From: Symsagittifera roscoffensis | Taxonomy: Eukaryota > Xenacoelomorpha > Acoela > Convolutidae | Reading direction: 5' to 3' | DNA length: 64,000 nt | Assembly: GCF_963678635.1 (NCBI RefSeq) | Contig: NC_087068.1 | Location: forward strand, 53,964,213-54,028,212 | Shown: positions 32,897-46,261 of the stretch, one piece after another | How positions within the stretch are numbered: the first letter of the stretch is position 1 | Layout: every line of letters starts with the position of its first letter | Notes under the pieces: generated by a model | What the model was told of the DNA's origin: nothing | What the model saw: the letters and a program-made list of their open reading frames with translations, nothing else | Databases searched by the model: none | Position numbers and translations under genes: made by a program

Positions 32897-35800
32897 CGTT
32901 CCTCATTAAAATAAGTACATATAATTTTTTTTTAAAATTCTAGCTTGTTGTCTATGGCCCTCTGTAATTTTTAAGCTGTTGGTAGTAAACTCTTAGGGCA
33001 TACTCTTCAGTTTGGTAACTACTTGATGCTGAACAAACAAAATTTAACAAAACTGAAAACCAATTATTCGCTGGCTAATCATCTGCTAAGCCTCTGCGCT
33101 ATTTGCGCTGTCTGCAATAATGCCGCAAAATTGTAGTCAAGCTCGAAATCTTGACCAGATTAGACAAAACAATACTGCAAAGCCCTGAATATTCCGACTG
33201 CCCCTAGGTTTATATCAAAAAAAATTTTGGAAAAAAAAGAAACTATAAACTTTGGAAAACATCAATGATCAAGTGTGTAAAAAAAGTTGTGATGCGAAAT
33301 GGGGTCAAAAAAACATTGACGAAATACAACAGTGCTCAAAATGAAAACGTTCAACAGTGATAAAAACTGCTTTGAATACTCTTTTATTCACCTCAAAAAT
33401 CTTTGGCCTTTAAATTAGTTTCAATCGACGGATGTTCAAATTCAAAATTGGCCAATTAAATTGGTGCTGCTTGATAAACAAGCAAAAATTCTCAAGCGCA
33501 ACCTCAACTATTTTTCCAAGCAAGCAATTAACTCAGAAAATGGTCAATTTTTCTCGGTTTTGCTCCAAAACAAACCAGTATTTAATTAAATTGCCAACAA
33601 TTTGTAAACAGAACTCAAAACTTTCAAATATCTCTAATAATCGGCAGTGTTGTACTCCAGCACAGTTGAACAACACCGTACAAAACTATTACGAATGATT
33701 AGCTAGCATCAATTCAACTTGCAACAATTTTGTTGCGCAGGCCAATAATCCGTGCATAAATAGTTCACATTAGCGAATTGGCCAATTAAACAATTTTTCA
33801 TTTTTTTTGTTAAGAACTAATTTTTCGATCGCCAAAAATTGATTGGACAAAAACACCACCCTAAGCATAAACATTCTGTAACATACCGAAAATTTCAGCC
33901 GCGCGTTTTCCTTATATCTAGTTTAATTTCAGGTTGTTTGCAAAATCATTAACAGACCATCCATTTATGTTTTTCAAAAAATAGTTTCTAAAATTTGAAT
34001 AATGTGGAGCAACATTGTATTCGGGTGTGTTTTATTTTTTTTGTAAATTTTTTTTCGAAAAAAAGTACCACAAAAATTATGAGAAGGGTCAAAGAATATA
34101 CCAAATGGAAGCCTTTTCATTCTTGATTTACATGACTTTAAAAAATTTCAAAAAAATTTTTTTTAAGTATCTTCTTAAGTTAAATTTTTTCAGCATTTTT
34201 TTTTCTAAATTTGGGCGAATAAATTGAGCAAACAGGCTTACAGCAGCCTTATTATGCTTTTTTAAGCCCTAAAATTTTAGTTTCAAGCAAGTTAAATTAA
34301 TTTTTGAGTTTTTAGCTTCAAAAATATTTTCTACAAAGCATTTTGAAAAAAAAAAATGTTTTTAAGAAATCTAAAAATTATCCTTAATTCATTGCGTACA
34401 CGTTTTAATGGCGGAAAAACATCTTAAGTGAATCATTGAAAATTGGCAAAAATGACAAATTTCACACCACATGATTTTAGAAAGAAACACCCACATGACT
34501 TGGAAAAAAAATTTTGAAAGATTTCCGCATTTATGTCACTTTTTTTATCAGATCGGATGAAATTTTGTTGGCACTTGTTAATTACCAAAACCTTAATTTG
34601 TCCACATATAGCGAAATTAATCTGTTTTTTCTTGACCATAATATCTCAAAAAAAATGGTTTTTGATATCTGGTTAAAATGAAAATGACGTTGGCTACAAA
34701 ATGATTTCAGCTAAATATAATTCCTGCAACCAAGCAAAATTGCAGTTTTAAAACCAGTGGAAAAAAACACAAAGAACTTTGAAGCAAAAAGAAAAGCGTG
34801 GGACTAATAGACCTAGCTTAACCTGTGTAAAACAAAATTCAGCAAAACCTGTCAGCAACAGCAAATTTTTTTAGAAGTTAATGCGAAGGCCAACCCCAAT
34901 GATCTAACAGTTTTCAACAATTGGATAATTTGTACAATTTCTCCAACCCCCTAAGTGACCTACCGTCGAATGCCCTCCCCATGCAAGCCCTAACTCTGAA
35001 AAAAAAACTAGTTTATGAAAACTTCACCTTTTCTCTCCCCTAAACTGATTTTGCGGGGAGATTGTAAGGTTGAGTTATTGTATGTTTTAAACTTTTCGCG
35101 CATCAATAAATTTTTTCTAAACCATAATCTAAAAAGTTCACTTAATGATCAGCTTTATGTGGTTAGCGTGCGTCATAAAAAGATATATCACACAATAAAA
35201 ACGATTCGTCTTTGTCGACTCTTTAATCATGGGTAGGGTAGCGACCGATAACGTACCACAAACAAGACTACTCGTCGTGGTTATAAAAACTAACCGCAGT
35301 ATATTTTTTTCCTTCTGTTTTTCAAAATGGGGAAGAATAAGACAATGAGAAGTTTAAAATGTCTTATTTGAATTATCCGGTCATCTTTGCTTCGCTTTTT
35401 TCAAATTTACTTTTCCAAGTTTCAATTTTATTGTTCGAAATCGGATATTCCAAAATGGATACTTGCGGTTTCTTTTCCAGATAGATTGGTTTTTGAATTT
35501 TGAAGTAAAAATTTTTTTTCCTACGTTACAAATTTTTCTGAGACCAGTTTTTTTTAAACAAAAGCTCCAAGTTTTTCCCAGTTACTATATTTTTTGAAGA
35601 ATGGATCTCAAAGTGTTTAAAAGATTTTTTTTCATATTTCTTTTGCATGCATACATAAATTTGGAAATAACAGCTCGTATGTGCAAAAACCGGCGAAAAT
35701 CTAAAAAGCACTGTTTTTTTAACTAAAATTAAGGAATGCCTCAAACTATCTTAGTATGGAAACAATGTTGACTCATGTCGATGGAAATTTAGCCGACGAC

Positions 35801-36787
35801 TATATGCTAGAGCCCAGAAGAGACTTTTAAAATATTTTTAAATTGGACAAAAATTACTGCGTGAGCTTGAACAGTAAAAAATGGAATTTTGTGATATCAG
35901 ACCAACCAAGAGTACCAGTACAATTCAATTATTACGCAATTTTGTGGAATATGATATGCCGCGAAGTTAATATACAAACAAAAAAAAGAACTTTTTATAC
36001 TGGGATTTCAAATCGGCGAACTTCGTTGTAAAAAATTAAGGAACTTAAGAAAATTTTGAAGTCTTGAACGAAACCCACAAAACATTGAACGAATGCAATT
36101 TTTGACAAGGAAATTGCAGACTTGATTTTAAAACTTGAACCCACGGACGTAAGAATATTCAACAATCTGAAATTAAAATTATCGGCCAACAAGTCAGAAT
36201 CGCAAAAGAATTTCGATTAGGCTCTAAAAATTGAGAACGTCCTGATTGCGTGTTCGGAAAAGACGTTACCGAAGATGTTTGCACGTCTTTTCTTGTCTCG
36301 GAAAGTCCGGGAGGTTCTCTAGGCTTTCAAATCTGAATGATCTTATAAAGCAGAGCTGATCCTCTCCTCACATTCTATCTGATTCAGAGCTACAATACCT
36401 CTACAGGGCCGACCAAAAGCGACCAGACGGTTTGAAGCGCGTTTCATTGGCTGTTGATAGTAAATTTTTGTGGAGCGTAATGGTAGTAGACTTCCTAGCC
36501 CCCAGTAGCATTCGTGCAGGTTTGGGCAGCCTCAGCACGGAAATTCAGGGTGCGGCTGGCCTGCGTTTTTTTTAGCTTGAAAAGAGGAACCCAAGTCAGG
36601 CAGCTTTTCAACACAGAGAACCTCCTTGGCAATACAGATTGCGAGCGCCGCGTGCGCACTTGGCTTAATAAATGACAAAACAAGTTTCGACGAACCTTAT
36701 TATTTGAAATGCAAAATAAAAATTTTTTCACGTCTCGAGTTACGTGTTTTTATTGGAGAAACGTAACCTGGATCGAGTTTATATTCA
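32897..36787. repeat. Tandem 5.7-kb repeat, unit 2 (3' truncated)
   Basis: It starts CTCATTAAAATAAGTACATA and follows units 1 and 3 to GAGTTTATATTCA at 36787, where it is joined directly to the start of unit 3. It therefore lacks the last 1.65 kb, including the MITE and palindrome. It also has a local deletion near 35780 where units 1 and 3 carry about 180 more bases. It shares the insertion GCGAGCGCCGCG at about 36650 with unit 3 (40798) but not with unit 1. Confidence 0.9.
36095..36457 (+). pseudogene. Dead reading frame in 5.7-kb unit 2
   Basis: Same frame and length as in unit 1 (121 codons), with the same stop positions and a few substitutions (for example ACGT for ACGC in the LEPTDARIF codons). 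The shared stops show that the frame died before the unit was duplicated. Confidence 0.4.
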
Positions 36788-37484
36788 AAAAATGCTAGTT
36801 TGTTGTCTATGGCCCTCTGTAATTTTTAAGCTGTTGGTAGTAACCTCTTAGGGCATACTCTTCAGTTTGGTAACTACTTGATGCTGAACAAACTAAAGTT
36901 AACAAAACTCAAAACCAATTATTCGCTGGTTAATCATCTGCTAAACCTCTGCGCTATTTGCGCTGTTTGCAATAATGTCGCAAAATTGTAGTCAAGCTCG
37001 AAATCTCGACCAGATTAGACAAAATAATACTGCAAAGCCCTGAATATTCCGACTGCCCCTAGGTTTATATCAAAAAAAATTTTGGAAAAAAAAAGAAACT
37101 ATAAGCTTTGGAAAACATCAATGATCAAGTGTGAAAAAATTTGTGATGCGAAATGGGGTTGTAAAACATTGACGAAATACAACAGTGCTCAAAATGAAAA
37201 CGTTCAACAGTGATAAAAACTGCTTTGAATATTCTTTCATTCACCTCAAAAATCTTTGACCTTTAAATTAGTTTCAATCGGCGGATGTTCAAATTCAAAG
37301 TTGGCCATTTAAACTGGTGCTGCTTGATAAACAAGCAAAAATTCTCACGAGCAGCCTCATATATTTTTCCAAGCAAGCAATTAACTCAGAAAATGGTCAA
37401 TTTATCTCGGTTTTGCTCCAAAACAAACCAGTATTTAATTAAATTGCCAACAATTTGTGAACAGAACTCAAAACTTTCAAATAT

Positions 37485-37615
37485 CTCAGCACATTTGAAC
37501 AACAGCACATTTGAACAACAGCACATCTCAGCACATTTGAACAACAGCACATTAAATTGCCAACAATTTGTGAACAGAACTCAAAACTTTCAAATATCTC
37601 AGCACATTTGAACAA
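37485..37615 (+). repeat. Local repeat expansion in unit 3
   Basis: CAGCACATTTGAACAA occurs four to five times, and a 70-bp block with AAATTGCCAACAATTTGTGA is duplicated. Units 1 and 2 have a single version at this point. Confidence 0.85.
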
Positions 37616-40248
37616 CACCGTACAAAACTATTACGAATGATTAGCTAGCATCAATTCAACTTGCAACATTTTTGTTGCGCAGGCCAATAATCCGTGCATA
37701 AATAGTTCACATTAGCGAATTGGCCAAATAAACAATTTTCAATTTTTTTGTTAAGAACTAATTTTTCGATCGCCAAAAATTGATTGGACAAAAACACCAC
37801 CCTAAGCATAAACATTCCGTAACATACCGAAAATTTCAGCCGCACGTTTTCCTTATATCTAGTTTAGTTTCAGGTTGTTTGCAAAATCATTAACAGACCA
37901 TCCATTTATGTTTTTCAAAAAAAAATTTTCTAAAATTTGAATAATGTGGAGCAACATTGTATTCGGGTGTGTTTTTTTTGTAATTTTTTTCGAAAAAAAG
38001 TTCCACAAAAAGTATGAGAAGGGTCAAAGAATATGCCAAATGGAAGCGTTTCCATTCTTGATTTACATGATTTTACAAAATTCAAAAAAAATTTTTTCAG
38101 TATCTACTTAAGTTAAATTTTTTCAGCATTTTTTTTTCTAAATTTGGGCGACAGCAGCCTTATTATGCTTTTTTAAGCCCTAAAATTTTAGTTTCAAGCA
38201 AGTTAAATTAATTTTTTGAGTTTTTAGCTTCAAAAATATTTTCTACAAAGCATTTTGAAAAAAAAACTGTTTGTAAGAAATCAAAAATTTATCCTTAATT
38301 CATTGGGTAAACGTTTTAATGGCGGAAAAACATCTGAAGTTAATCATTGAAAATTGGCAAAAATGACAAATTTCACACCACATGATTTTAGAAAGAAACA
38401 CCCACATGACTTAAGAAAAAAATTTTTGAAAGATTTCCGCATTTATGTCACTTTTTTATCAGATCGGATGAAATTTTGTTGGCACTTGTTAATTACCAAA
38501 ACCTTAATTTGTCCACATATAGCGAAATCAATCTGTTTTCTCTTGAACATAATATCTCAAAAAAAATGGTTTTTGATATCTGGTTAAAAGTATCGCATCG
38601 AAACTTAATATGGCAGTTTTCATCACATAGATGAAAATGACGTTGGCTACAAAATGATTTAAGCTAAATATAATTCCTGCAACCAAGCAAAATTGCAGTT
38701 TTAAAACCAATGGAAAAAAAACACAAAGAACTTTGAAGCAAAAAGAAAAGCGTGGGACTAATAGACATGGCTTAACCTGTGTAAAACAAAATTCAGCAAA
38801 ACCTGTCAGCAGCAGCAAATTGTTTAGAAGTTAATGCAAAGGGCAATCCCAATGATCTAACAGTTTTGAAAAATTGGATAATTTGTACAATTTCTCCAAT
38901 CCCCTAAGTGACCTACCGTCGAATGCCCTCCCCATGCATGCCCTAACTCTGAAAAAAAAACTAGTTTATGAAAATTTCACATTTTCTCTCCCCTAAATTG
39001 ATTTTGCGGGGAGATTGTAAGGTTGAGTTATTGTATGTTTTAAACTTTTCGCGCATCAATAAATTTTTTCTAAACCATAATCTAAAAAGTTCACTTAATT
39101 ATCAGCTTTATGTGGTTAGCGTGCGTCATAAAAAGATATATCACACAATAAAAACGATTAGTCTTTGTCGAATCTTTAATCATGGGTAGGGTAACGACCG
39201 ATAACGTACCACAAACAAGACTACTCGTCGTGGTTATAAAAACTAACCGCAGTATATTTTTTTCCTTCTGTTTTTCAAAATGGGGAAGAATAAGACAATG
39301 AGAAGTTTAAAATGTCTTATTTGAATTATCCGGTCATCTTTGCTTCGCTTTTTTCAAATTTACTTTTCCAAGTTTAAATTTTTTTTTTGTTCGATATCGG
39401 ATATTCGAAAATGGATACTTCCGGTTTCACTTCCAGACAGATTGGTTTTTGAATTTTGAAGTAAAAATTTTTTTTCCCTAAGATACAAATTTTTCTGAGA
39501 CCAGTTTTTTTTAAACAAAAGCGCCAAGTTTTTCCAGTTACTATATTTTTTGAAGAATGGATCTCAAAATGTTTAAAAGATTTTTTTCATATTTCTTTTG
39601 CATACATACATAAATTTGGAAATAAAAGCTCGTATGTCAGGGCAAAACCCGGCGAAAATCAAAAAAGCACTGTTTTTTAAACTAAAATTAAGGAATGCCT
39701 ACAACTATCTAAATATGGAAACAATGTTGAATCAGTTTTTCGATTCGTCGAGAATTGTACAAATAAACCCATTGCGCGTACAGTAAATCTAGTTACCTTT
39801 TCACGAAAGCTCTATTGGAAGACGGAACTCAACGAAGGGATCCTAACGCCCCATTTTTTTTGGGGAACCATTTAATTAAAACAGCTAGAGCCGAGTATAA
39901 ACATTTGGTTTTCAGTTGATGGAAATTTAGCCGACGACTATATGCTAGAGCCCAGAGACTTTTAAAATATTTTTAAATTGGACAGAAATTACTGCGTGAG
40001 CTTCAACAGTAAAAAATGGAATTTTGTGATATCAGACCGACCAAGAGTACCAGTACAATTCATTTTTTACGCAAATTTGTGGAATATGCCCCGAAGTTAA
40101 TATAAAAACAAAAAAAAAGAACTTTTTATACTGGGATTTCTAGATTTCTAATCGGCGAACTTCGTTGTAAAAAATTGATGGACAAAAAAATAAGGAACTT
40201 AAGAAAATCTTGAAATCTTGAACGAAACCCACAAAACATTGAAGGAAT

Positions 40249-40610
40249 GCAATTTTTGACAGAGAAATTGCAGACTTGATTTTAAAACATGAACCCACGG
40301 ACGCAAGAATATTCAACAATCTGAAATTAAAACTATCGGCCGACAAGTCAGAATCGCAAAAGAATTTCGATTAGGCTCTAAAATTGAGAACGTCCTGATT
40401 GCGTGTTCGGAAAAAACGTTACCGAAGATGTTTGCATGTCTTTTCTTGTCTCAGAAAGTCCGGGAGGTTCTCTAGGCTTTCAAATCTGAATGATCTTATA
40501 AAGCAGAGCTGATCCTCTCCTCGCATTCTATCTGATTCAGAGCTACAATACCTCTACAGGGCCGACCAAAAGCGACCAGACGGTTTGAAGCGCGTTTCAT
40601 TGGCTGTTGA
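40249..40610 (+). pseudogene. Dead reading frame in 5.7-kb unit 3
   Basis: Matches the frames of units 1 and 2, including stops, but has lost one A in GCTCTAAAATTGAG near 40378, which adds a frameshift. It evidently decays as neutral sequence. Confidence 0.4.
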
Positions 40611-41674
40611 TAGTAAATTTTTGTGGAGCGTAATGGTAGTAGTCTTCCTAGCCCCCAGTAGCATTCGTGCAGGTTTGGGCAGCCTCAGCACGGAAATTCA
40701 GGGTGCGGCTGGCCTGCGTTTTTTTTGAGCATGAACAGAGGAACCAAAGTCAGGCAGCTTTTCAACACAGAGAACCTCCTTGGCAATACAGATTGCGAGC
40801 GCCGCGTTCGCACTTGGCTTAATAAATGACAAAACAAATTTCGACGAACCTTATTATTTGAAATACAAAATAATTTTTTTTCACTTGTCGAGTTACGTGT
40901 TTTTATTGGAGAAACGTAACCTGGATCGAGTTTATATTCAATCAAATCTAACTTTGTCCTCTCTTTCTAGTCATTATTAGTTTCATATCTAAAAAATTTG
41001 TAGATTTTTTTTACGGAAAGACGTGATGAAGGGAATCCTGGCTCTAACCACGATTACTATGATACTTTTTCACATTCTGATTTGTTTTAAAACAAGTTGC
41101 ATTAAATTATAGGTGACAAAAATATAAATTTCAGAAACATATGAAGAAAATCACATTACGTATGAATTGGTGTCAAATTAGTTGGGGAATTCACTTTTTC
41201 AAACAATTCATCCCATATTTTTTGTGAATTTTTCCAAAAAAATGAAAAATGCAAACAAGCCAATTCTGATCAAAGTTAAGAAAGTTTTTCTGATTATTTC
41301 TTTTTGCCATTTGAAAATCAAGCAAGGAGAAAAAAGTTAGAGCAAAAACGGTAAGTCAAAGCGAGAAAAAACTTTATAATCGTTAAATTGTTTGAATTTT
41401 TCATGGATAATCGGGAACAAAAAAGTTCGAGTGATGTATAAAAATAATGGCGCGATTCAATCGACATATTATAAAAAGCTCTCTCATTGAAAATATTAAT
41501 TTTGATCCACTTTAGACCGAGTAAGGCAAGTAATTAGTGTATCTAGCGGTTAATTGAGCTGTGCAAATCAGAATTTAAGCATTGAAAAAACTCGATGTGC
41601 AAGCTCTATGGCAGGATATGTTTCAGAAACAATTGGTTTTAGCAATTTGAAGGCCACTTTTCATCATATCCTTG

Positions 41675-41970
41675 CAGGGTCGGATCAAAGATTTTTTCGA
41701 GGAGGGGGGGGGGCAGATTTTCATAAAAGTTTGTTGACCTTTTTTAGGTCGACCAAATTGATTTTTTGAGCCATCCCAAATCACTGTAAAGACCCGAGTT
41801 TGACAACATTTTTTGCGCCGCAGGCAATTTTTAAAAAAAAACTGCTCAAAAAAAGCGTTTTAAGGCACCTCTTTCGAAAATTTTGACCAAAAAATCACGT
41901 TTTTTCGGCGCGCGCTCCCTCAAAGTTAGTATATTTTGGCGCCAAAGGCGCTATTAGAAAAATTTCAGGG
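41675..41970 (+). repeat. hAT-like MITE with G run (in unit 3)
   Basis: CAGGGTCGGATC followed by a run of ten G, with the same internal order as at 31718. It came along with the tandem duplication rather than by a separate insertion, since position and flanks are shared. Confidence 0.6.
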
Positions 41971-42377
41971 TCAGTCGGCCGAAAATTCTTGTCTCAAAAT
42001 AGTACAAAAGTCCGCTCTGAATATCCTGGTTAATACCTGTTTTTTAAGTTTTTTAAGCTGTTTTTGCTGGTAAAATAGTTTTTTTTGGACTCTTTTTTTT
42101 TGGTCGAGTTCCCTAGGAAAAATTTGACTTATTTTGAACATAAGTTGAGTGTTTGTCAATTTGCTGTTCATAACAAGCTGTTAATTTCAAGTTGCTAGTT
42201 TAGTTATGGCAAATCGCAATCTGTTGTTGAATGTATTAACTTTTCCTGAAATATAGTATCCATCCAAAATTAATCAGGTAATAAATTACCTGTTATTTAC
42301 GATTAACTTGTAACAACAAACAATAAAAAAGATCCTTGTCGACTCTGAGATTTAACACGTCGCTGCCTGGAACCCTT

Positions 42378-42393
42378 GTTAACACGTGTTAAC
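42378..42393. promoter_or_regulatory. 16-bp perfect palindrome with CACGTG core (unit 3)
   Basis: GTTAACACGTGTTAAC, identical to 32469-32484. Confidence 0.5.
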
Positions 42394-42529
42394 CTATGTT
42401 TTTCTTGTTCACGCCCTGTTTTCCCTGTTTATTCCTAGCCCAAAAGGGTCTTCAAGTCGACAAAGTCTTTTTGATTTTCACTTAAACCCCTCAATGGCAA
42501 GCTGCAAGTCTAGTTAACAAGTCTAGTTT

Positions 42530-45500
42530 TTAAATTATAATTACTAGTGTTGTTTTTAATTATAAGCCTTCACTTTTATGGCCGTAGGGTCGGAATTAGC
42601 CTCCAGATTTCAAGGATAGAGCGCCGCCACTTGACTAAAATACAGCGTGGAAAAATTACGAATCAATTTTTGCCTGCTCATTTTTTCCCCAAAATTCTAA
42701 TTTCCCCGTTATACTAAATGTGAAAAAATAACAATTGAAAGGTTGTTCAGTTAAATTGCTAAACTGTTATTTAAGATCTTAGAGTTAATTTGAAATAATT
42801 TTGCCACCTTTGAACAAAAAGAAAAATATCTATTCAAGCCTCAGCACTGCACTTGAACATAGTAATTCCTTGGGAAATTTCACCAACCGGAGATTATATA
42901 TTTTTTCAAATTTCAGCCCAGTTATAGCTGGTTTTGGCTAACAATTCAATATCGGCAAAGACAAGACTCAGAGTTTTTTTCACGCACGCGTTTTTTTCTG
43001 GAGCAGATCTATATGTAATATTTGAACCATTACGAACAATGGTAATCATTTTGATTTGATTCATAATTTTTGAACACTTTAGAAACATGAAAAAAACAAC
43101 GTTTTTGGTTTGGTAAAATCGTGTTTTATTCATTTATTCTATTTTAAAAGTGAACAAAAGTGTTCCATGATTTTTAAAAAAGTTTTGCGGTCAGTTCATT
43201 TTTAGCGTGATATGAAATCTAATTTTTCAACAAATGATAAACAATATTTTAACCTTTCTTAATGTCGCCAAAAAGGCACGTGCAGTGCCATTGAGGCGAA
43301 ACGTTGACGTTTCTAGTAGTTTTATTTCAATTTTGTTTACTAAACTGAATCTCGGATTGTTTTTTTCAAAGACAATTAATGACACTTTATGAACAGTTGT
43401 GCATCTCAAGAGGCCGAAAATGTTAAGAATGAAAGTTTTAAAAATCAAAATTAAAATAAAAATCAAAACAAAATAAAAATCGTATGATAAATAATGTTAT
43501 GAATGAACACAAAAAAACTGGAAATTGGCAAATTGTACAACTAGGAAGCCGTAAAAATATTAATTTAAAAAGATAATCGGTTGAAATTTTTTCACCGATG
43601 CTCACTGAAACTTTGTTCCAGACAAAATAAATCAAACTAAAAGTCAACTAAAATCATTCAAAACCACCTAAAACAAAAAGCAATATTCGTCAAAACTTAT
43701 AAGATCAAATATGTGAGTTTGAAAAAAATACTGTTTTTTTTTCTGGATCGCTAACTATTTAAAAGACTTTAATTTTATAAAAGACCTTAAAGACTTTAAT
43801 TTTTTCCATTTACGTAATTCATTATTATTACTAACAAACTCTAATTCACTCTGAGCTATTAGTTCAGTCCAGGTTGTTTCTCCCCAAAGCCATCTATGAT
43901 CGTTTTTATGGCCTGGGCTGGAGCTCTTTTAAAACTAAATTTGAATTCTGCTTTTTAGAGGAAGTTTCTCATCCAACTGTTGTTTTGCGATCACTAACTC
44001 TCATCTCCGTTTAAACAGTTGCACTTGAAATGTTTTTTTTGTTCGATTTTGACGAGGGTAGTAAATTTTACAATTTCTAAGCCAGAAAAAAGAAGGTCGG
44101 CGGCTTCGCTTCAAAAGTTTTCCTTCCTTGCATAAACTGCTATTTTTCGACTTCGTTTGCAAAAAAAAGCCAGGAAGTTTAATCTGTTTTTTGAAATGAG
44201 GCTTCAATTTTTAATAAGATGTTAAAAGGATTCGGGTATATAGCGTATCGATATCATAACTGTTTCCGCGTTGAGCGGAAATCGTAAAGTGCAGATTGCA
44301 CTTTTAGAGAACAGCTAAAATAAAAACAAGGCCAGTCAAACTCTGTCTACTTCGCTTAAACAATAATTTGTAAAGCAAAAAGCAATAAAACCAAACAAAT
44401 TTATTTCAAATTTGGAATTTGATCTGGATATCCCAAGAATACGAGCGCGTTCATTTTTTGTTAAGCTCCATTCAAATAATTGTTCTCCCAACTTTTAAAA
44501 AAATTGAAAAAATTGATACCGAGTTGATTTAAATATATTTCACATAAGAAATCCGCTGGCAAAAACCAATCCTGTTGGCAAAAAAAAAACAATTTGCAAT
44601 ATCCATTAAAGTTAATTATAATAAAGTTTTCTTTTAAGTTAACCTGGTTTTTGTTTCGCGGAAAAATTAAATTGAAAAATAGGTTTTTATATAGCCGTGA
44701 ATGCCCCAAACATGATTGACATAATTTCTCTCACGCTCTTAATATCAGTACCTGCAGAGCCCTTTTGTTCGAGTTCCACTTAACATTGCTTAATTTTATT
44801 AAGATGAAAAAAGAAATTATTTGAAAAAATTGTTTACGCAACACAAAAGTCGGCTTTCCCATGAAAGGTACTTTGATAATCTGTCACTTTGAGCAAAGTT
44901 TGGTTTAGTTTCATCATTGATATGAATCAGAATCTTGTAGTTTTGAGGGTCATCTTGAAAATGAAGTGGATATTTTGGACCTTGTGTAGTTCTTTAGATC
45001 AACCTCCCGTAGTGTCAGAAATAGAGCTAATTGAGATCAATTAAAATGACAGCATCAATCGAATTGACCATCGACATATTTATTTTGCAACTGGGATGCA
45101 AAATTGCTTTAATTAAGGACACATTTCTGGATTTAAAGTGAACTTTTAGAACAGTTACTATAAAGTTTGATCAAACGTTGACACGGCGTGTCGCGTAAAG
45201 GTACTCGAAGGTAATTTGAACTTCGACGGCTGGTCTTCAAAAAACTTGTATTTTGTTTCAAATTAAATTTATCTACAACCCGAACCGAAAAAGAATTTAA
45301 GATTTGAAAGTTCAGAAATCAACTTAAAAAAACTAGATTAGAAATTCAAAACCGGTTTCAAACTCCTTATGCGCTTTCATCTTTTAGAATAAGAATAAAA
45401 AATAAATCATTTGCCATTTTTTTAACTTCATAGTTTGATTCACAAAAAAAGTTTTTTGTTATCTATGACAAAAAAGTTGAGTTTTTTTGTTCTATTTGAC

Positions 45501-46004
45501 TGGGTTTCTCTTTCTTAACAAGTGTAACACATGTTTGGATTTTGGGGGAAAAAAGTAAATATGGAGTCTGTGAATAAAGTATGATCAACGGAGTCTTTTC
45601 AGGCGTCAGTTAAAATCACTCAATCGGTTGAAAAGACCAAGCGCTCGAATGAACACATTTATATGTTGTATGAACACATAATGTACGTGTTCTCTCAGTA
45701 GAGAAACAAAAAATCAAAAGGCTCAGAAGCAACCTTAATTTTTTTTTTCATTATGTCAGCAACCAAACAGCTCCATTGAGGATTTTTAAAAATGAAAATA
45801 AATTGTTTTAAAACAGTGAAAGTTTTTTGACAAGCAGTGTGAAGCAAAGTTGGTTCCGACATCGCGACTGTTTTTTGGTTTCTGCCCTCCATCAAAAAAA
45901 AGCTTTGACAAAACAACATTGAACAAATTGCCGAATGAGTTTTTTTTGCGATTTTTTTTTGACTTTTTTTTGCGATCTATTATTGGAGCGTTTTGCTGCG
46001 TTAG
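42530..46004 (+). other. No gene recognised
   Basis: AT-rich sequence with many homopolymers. Open frames on either strand are short, rich in Phe, Lys, Asn and Ile, and lack motifs. The only structure I can point to is the pair of hairpins at 44263-44304. Confidence 0.45.
44263..44304. other. Two adjacent perfect hairpins
   Basis: TTTCCGC-GTTGA-GCGGAAA (stem 7, loop 5) is followed four bases later by AAAGTGCA-GAT-TGCACTTT (stem 8, loop 3). They do not match the histone 3' stem-loop. The role is unknown. Confidence 0.5.
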
Positions 46005-46171
46005 GCGCAATCAAAACAACTAGAGGTGCTTGTTAAACGATCGATGACAAAGTCTTCATATAGCAAGCATATCTCTAAGTTGCTGGATGTTGTACATTCC
46101 GATCAGAGTTGCGTGGGAAAATTAATTGCAGATTTAAAAAAACGAGTTCCAAGAACTTACTCTAAAAACTA
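46005..46171 (+). CDS. Possible small exon, unidentified
   Basis: After an acceptor-like GCTGCGTTAG|GC, a frame reads AQSKQLEVLVKRSMTKSSYS, KHISKLLDVVHSDQSCVGKL and IADLKKRVPRTYSKN, then TAG. The composition is protein-like and helical, unlike neighbouring frames. No donor or partner exon is certain, so it may be a terminal exon, a pseudo-exon or chance. Confidence 0.3.
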
Positions 46172-46261
46172 GCTTAATCGAAAAACTTCCAAATAATCTA
46201 ATAATAATAAGAGTCTTTTCTGTTATACGGCCCAAAATTGATATTTTTTATATTTAGGAAA

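Larger units (their letters stand above)
36788..42529. repeat. Tandem 5.7-kb repeat, unit 3
   Basis: It begins AAATGCTAGTTTGTTGTCTA and runs in parallel with unit 1 to CAAGTCTAGTTT at about 42529. It contains an extra local expansion at about 37485-37615, where a segment around TCAGCACATTTGAACAACA is repeated several times, and a (TA-poor) 3' end identical in layout to unit 1. Confidence 0.9.

Noticed and set aside
27457-37611. 88-108 codon frames repeated in the three 5.7-kb units (27457, 33432, 37285) as a conserved gene
   Set aside because: They recur because the DNA is duplicated. Composition is AT-driven and there is no motif.
44263-44304. Histone mRNA 3' stem-loop
   Set aside because: Stem and loop sequences do not match the conserved histone form and no histone gene is nearby.
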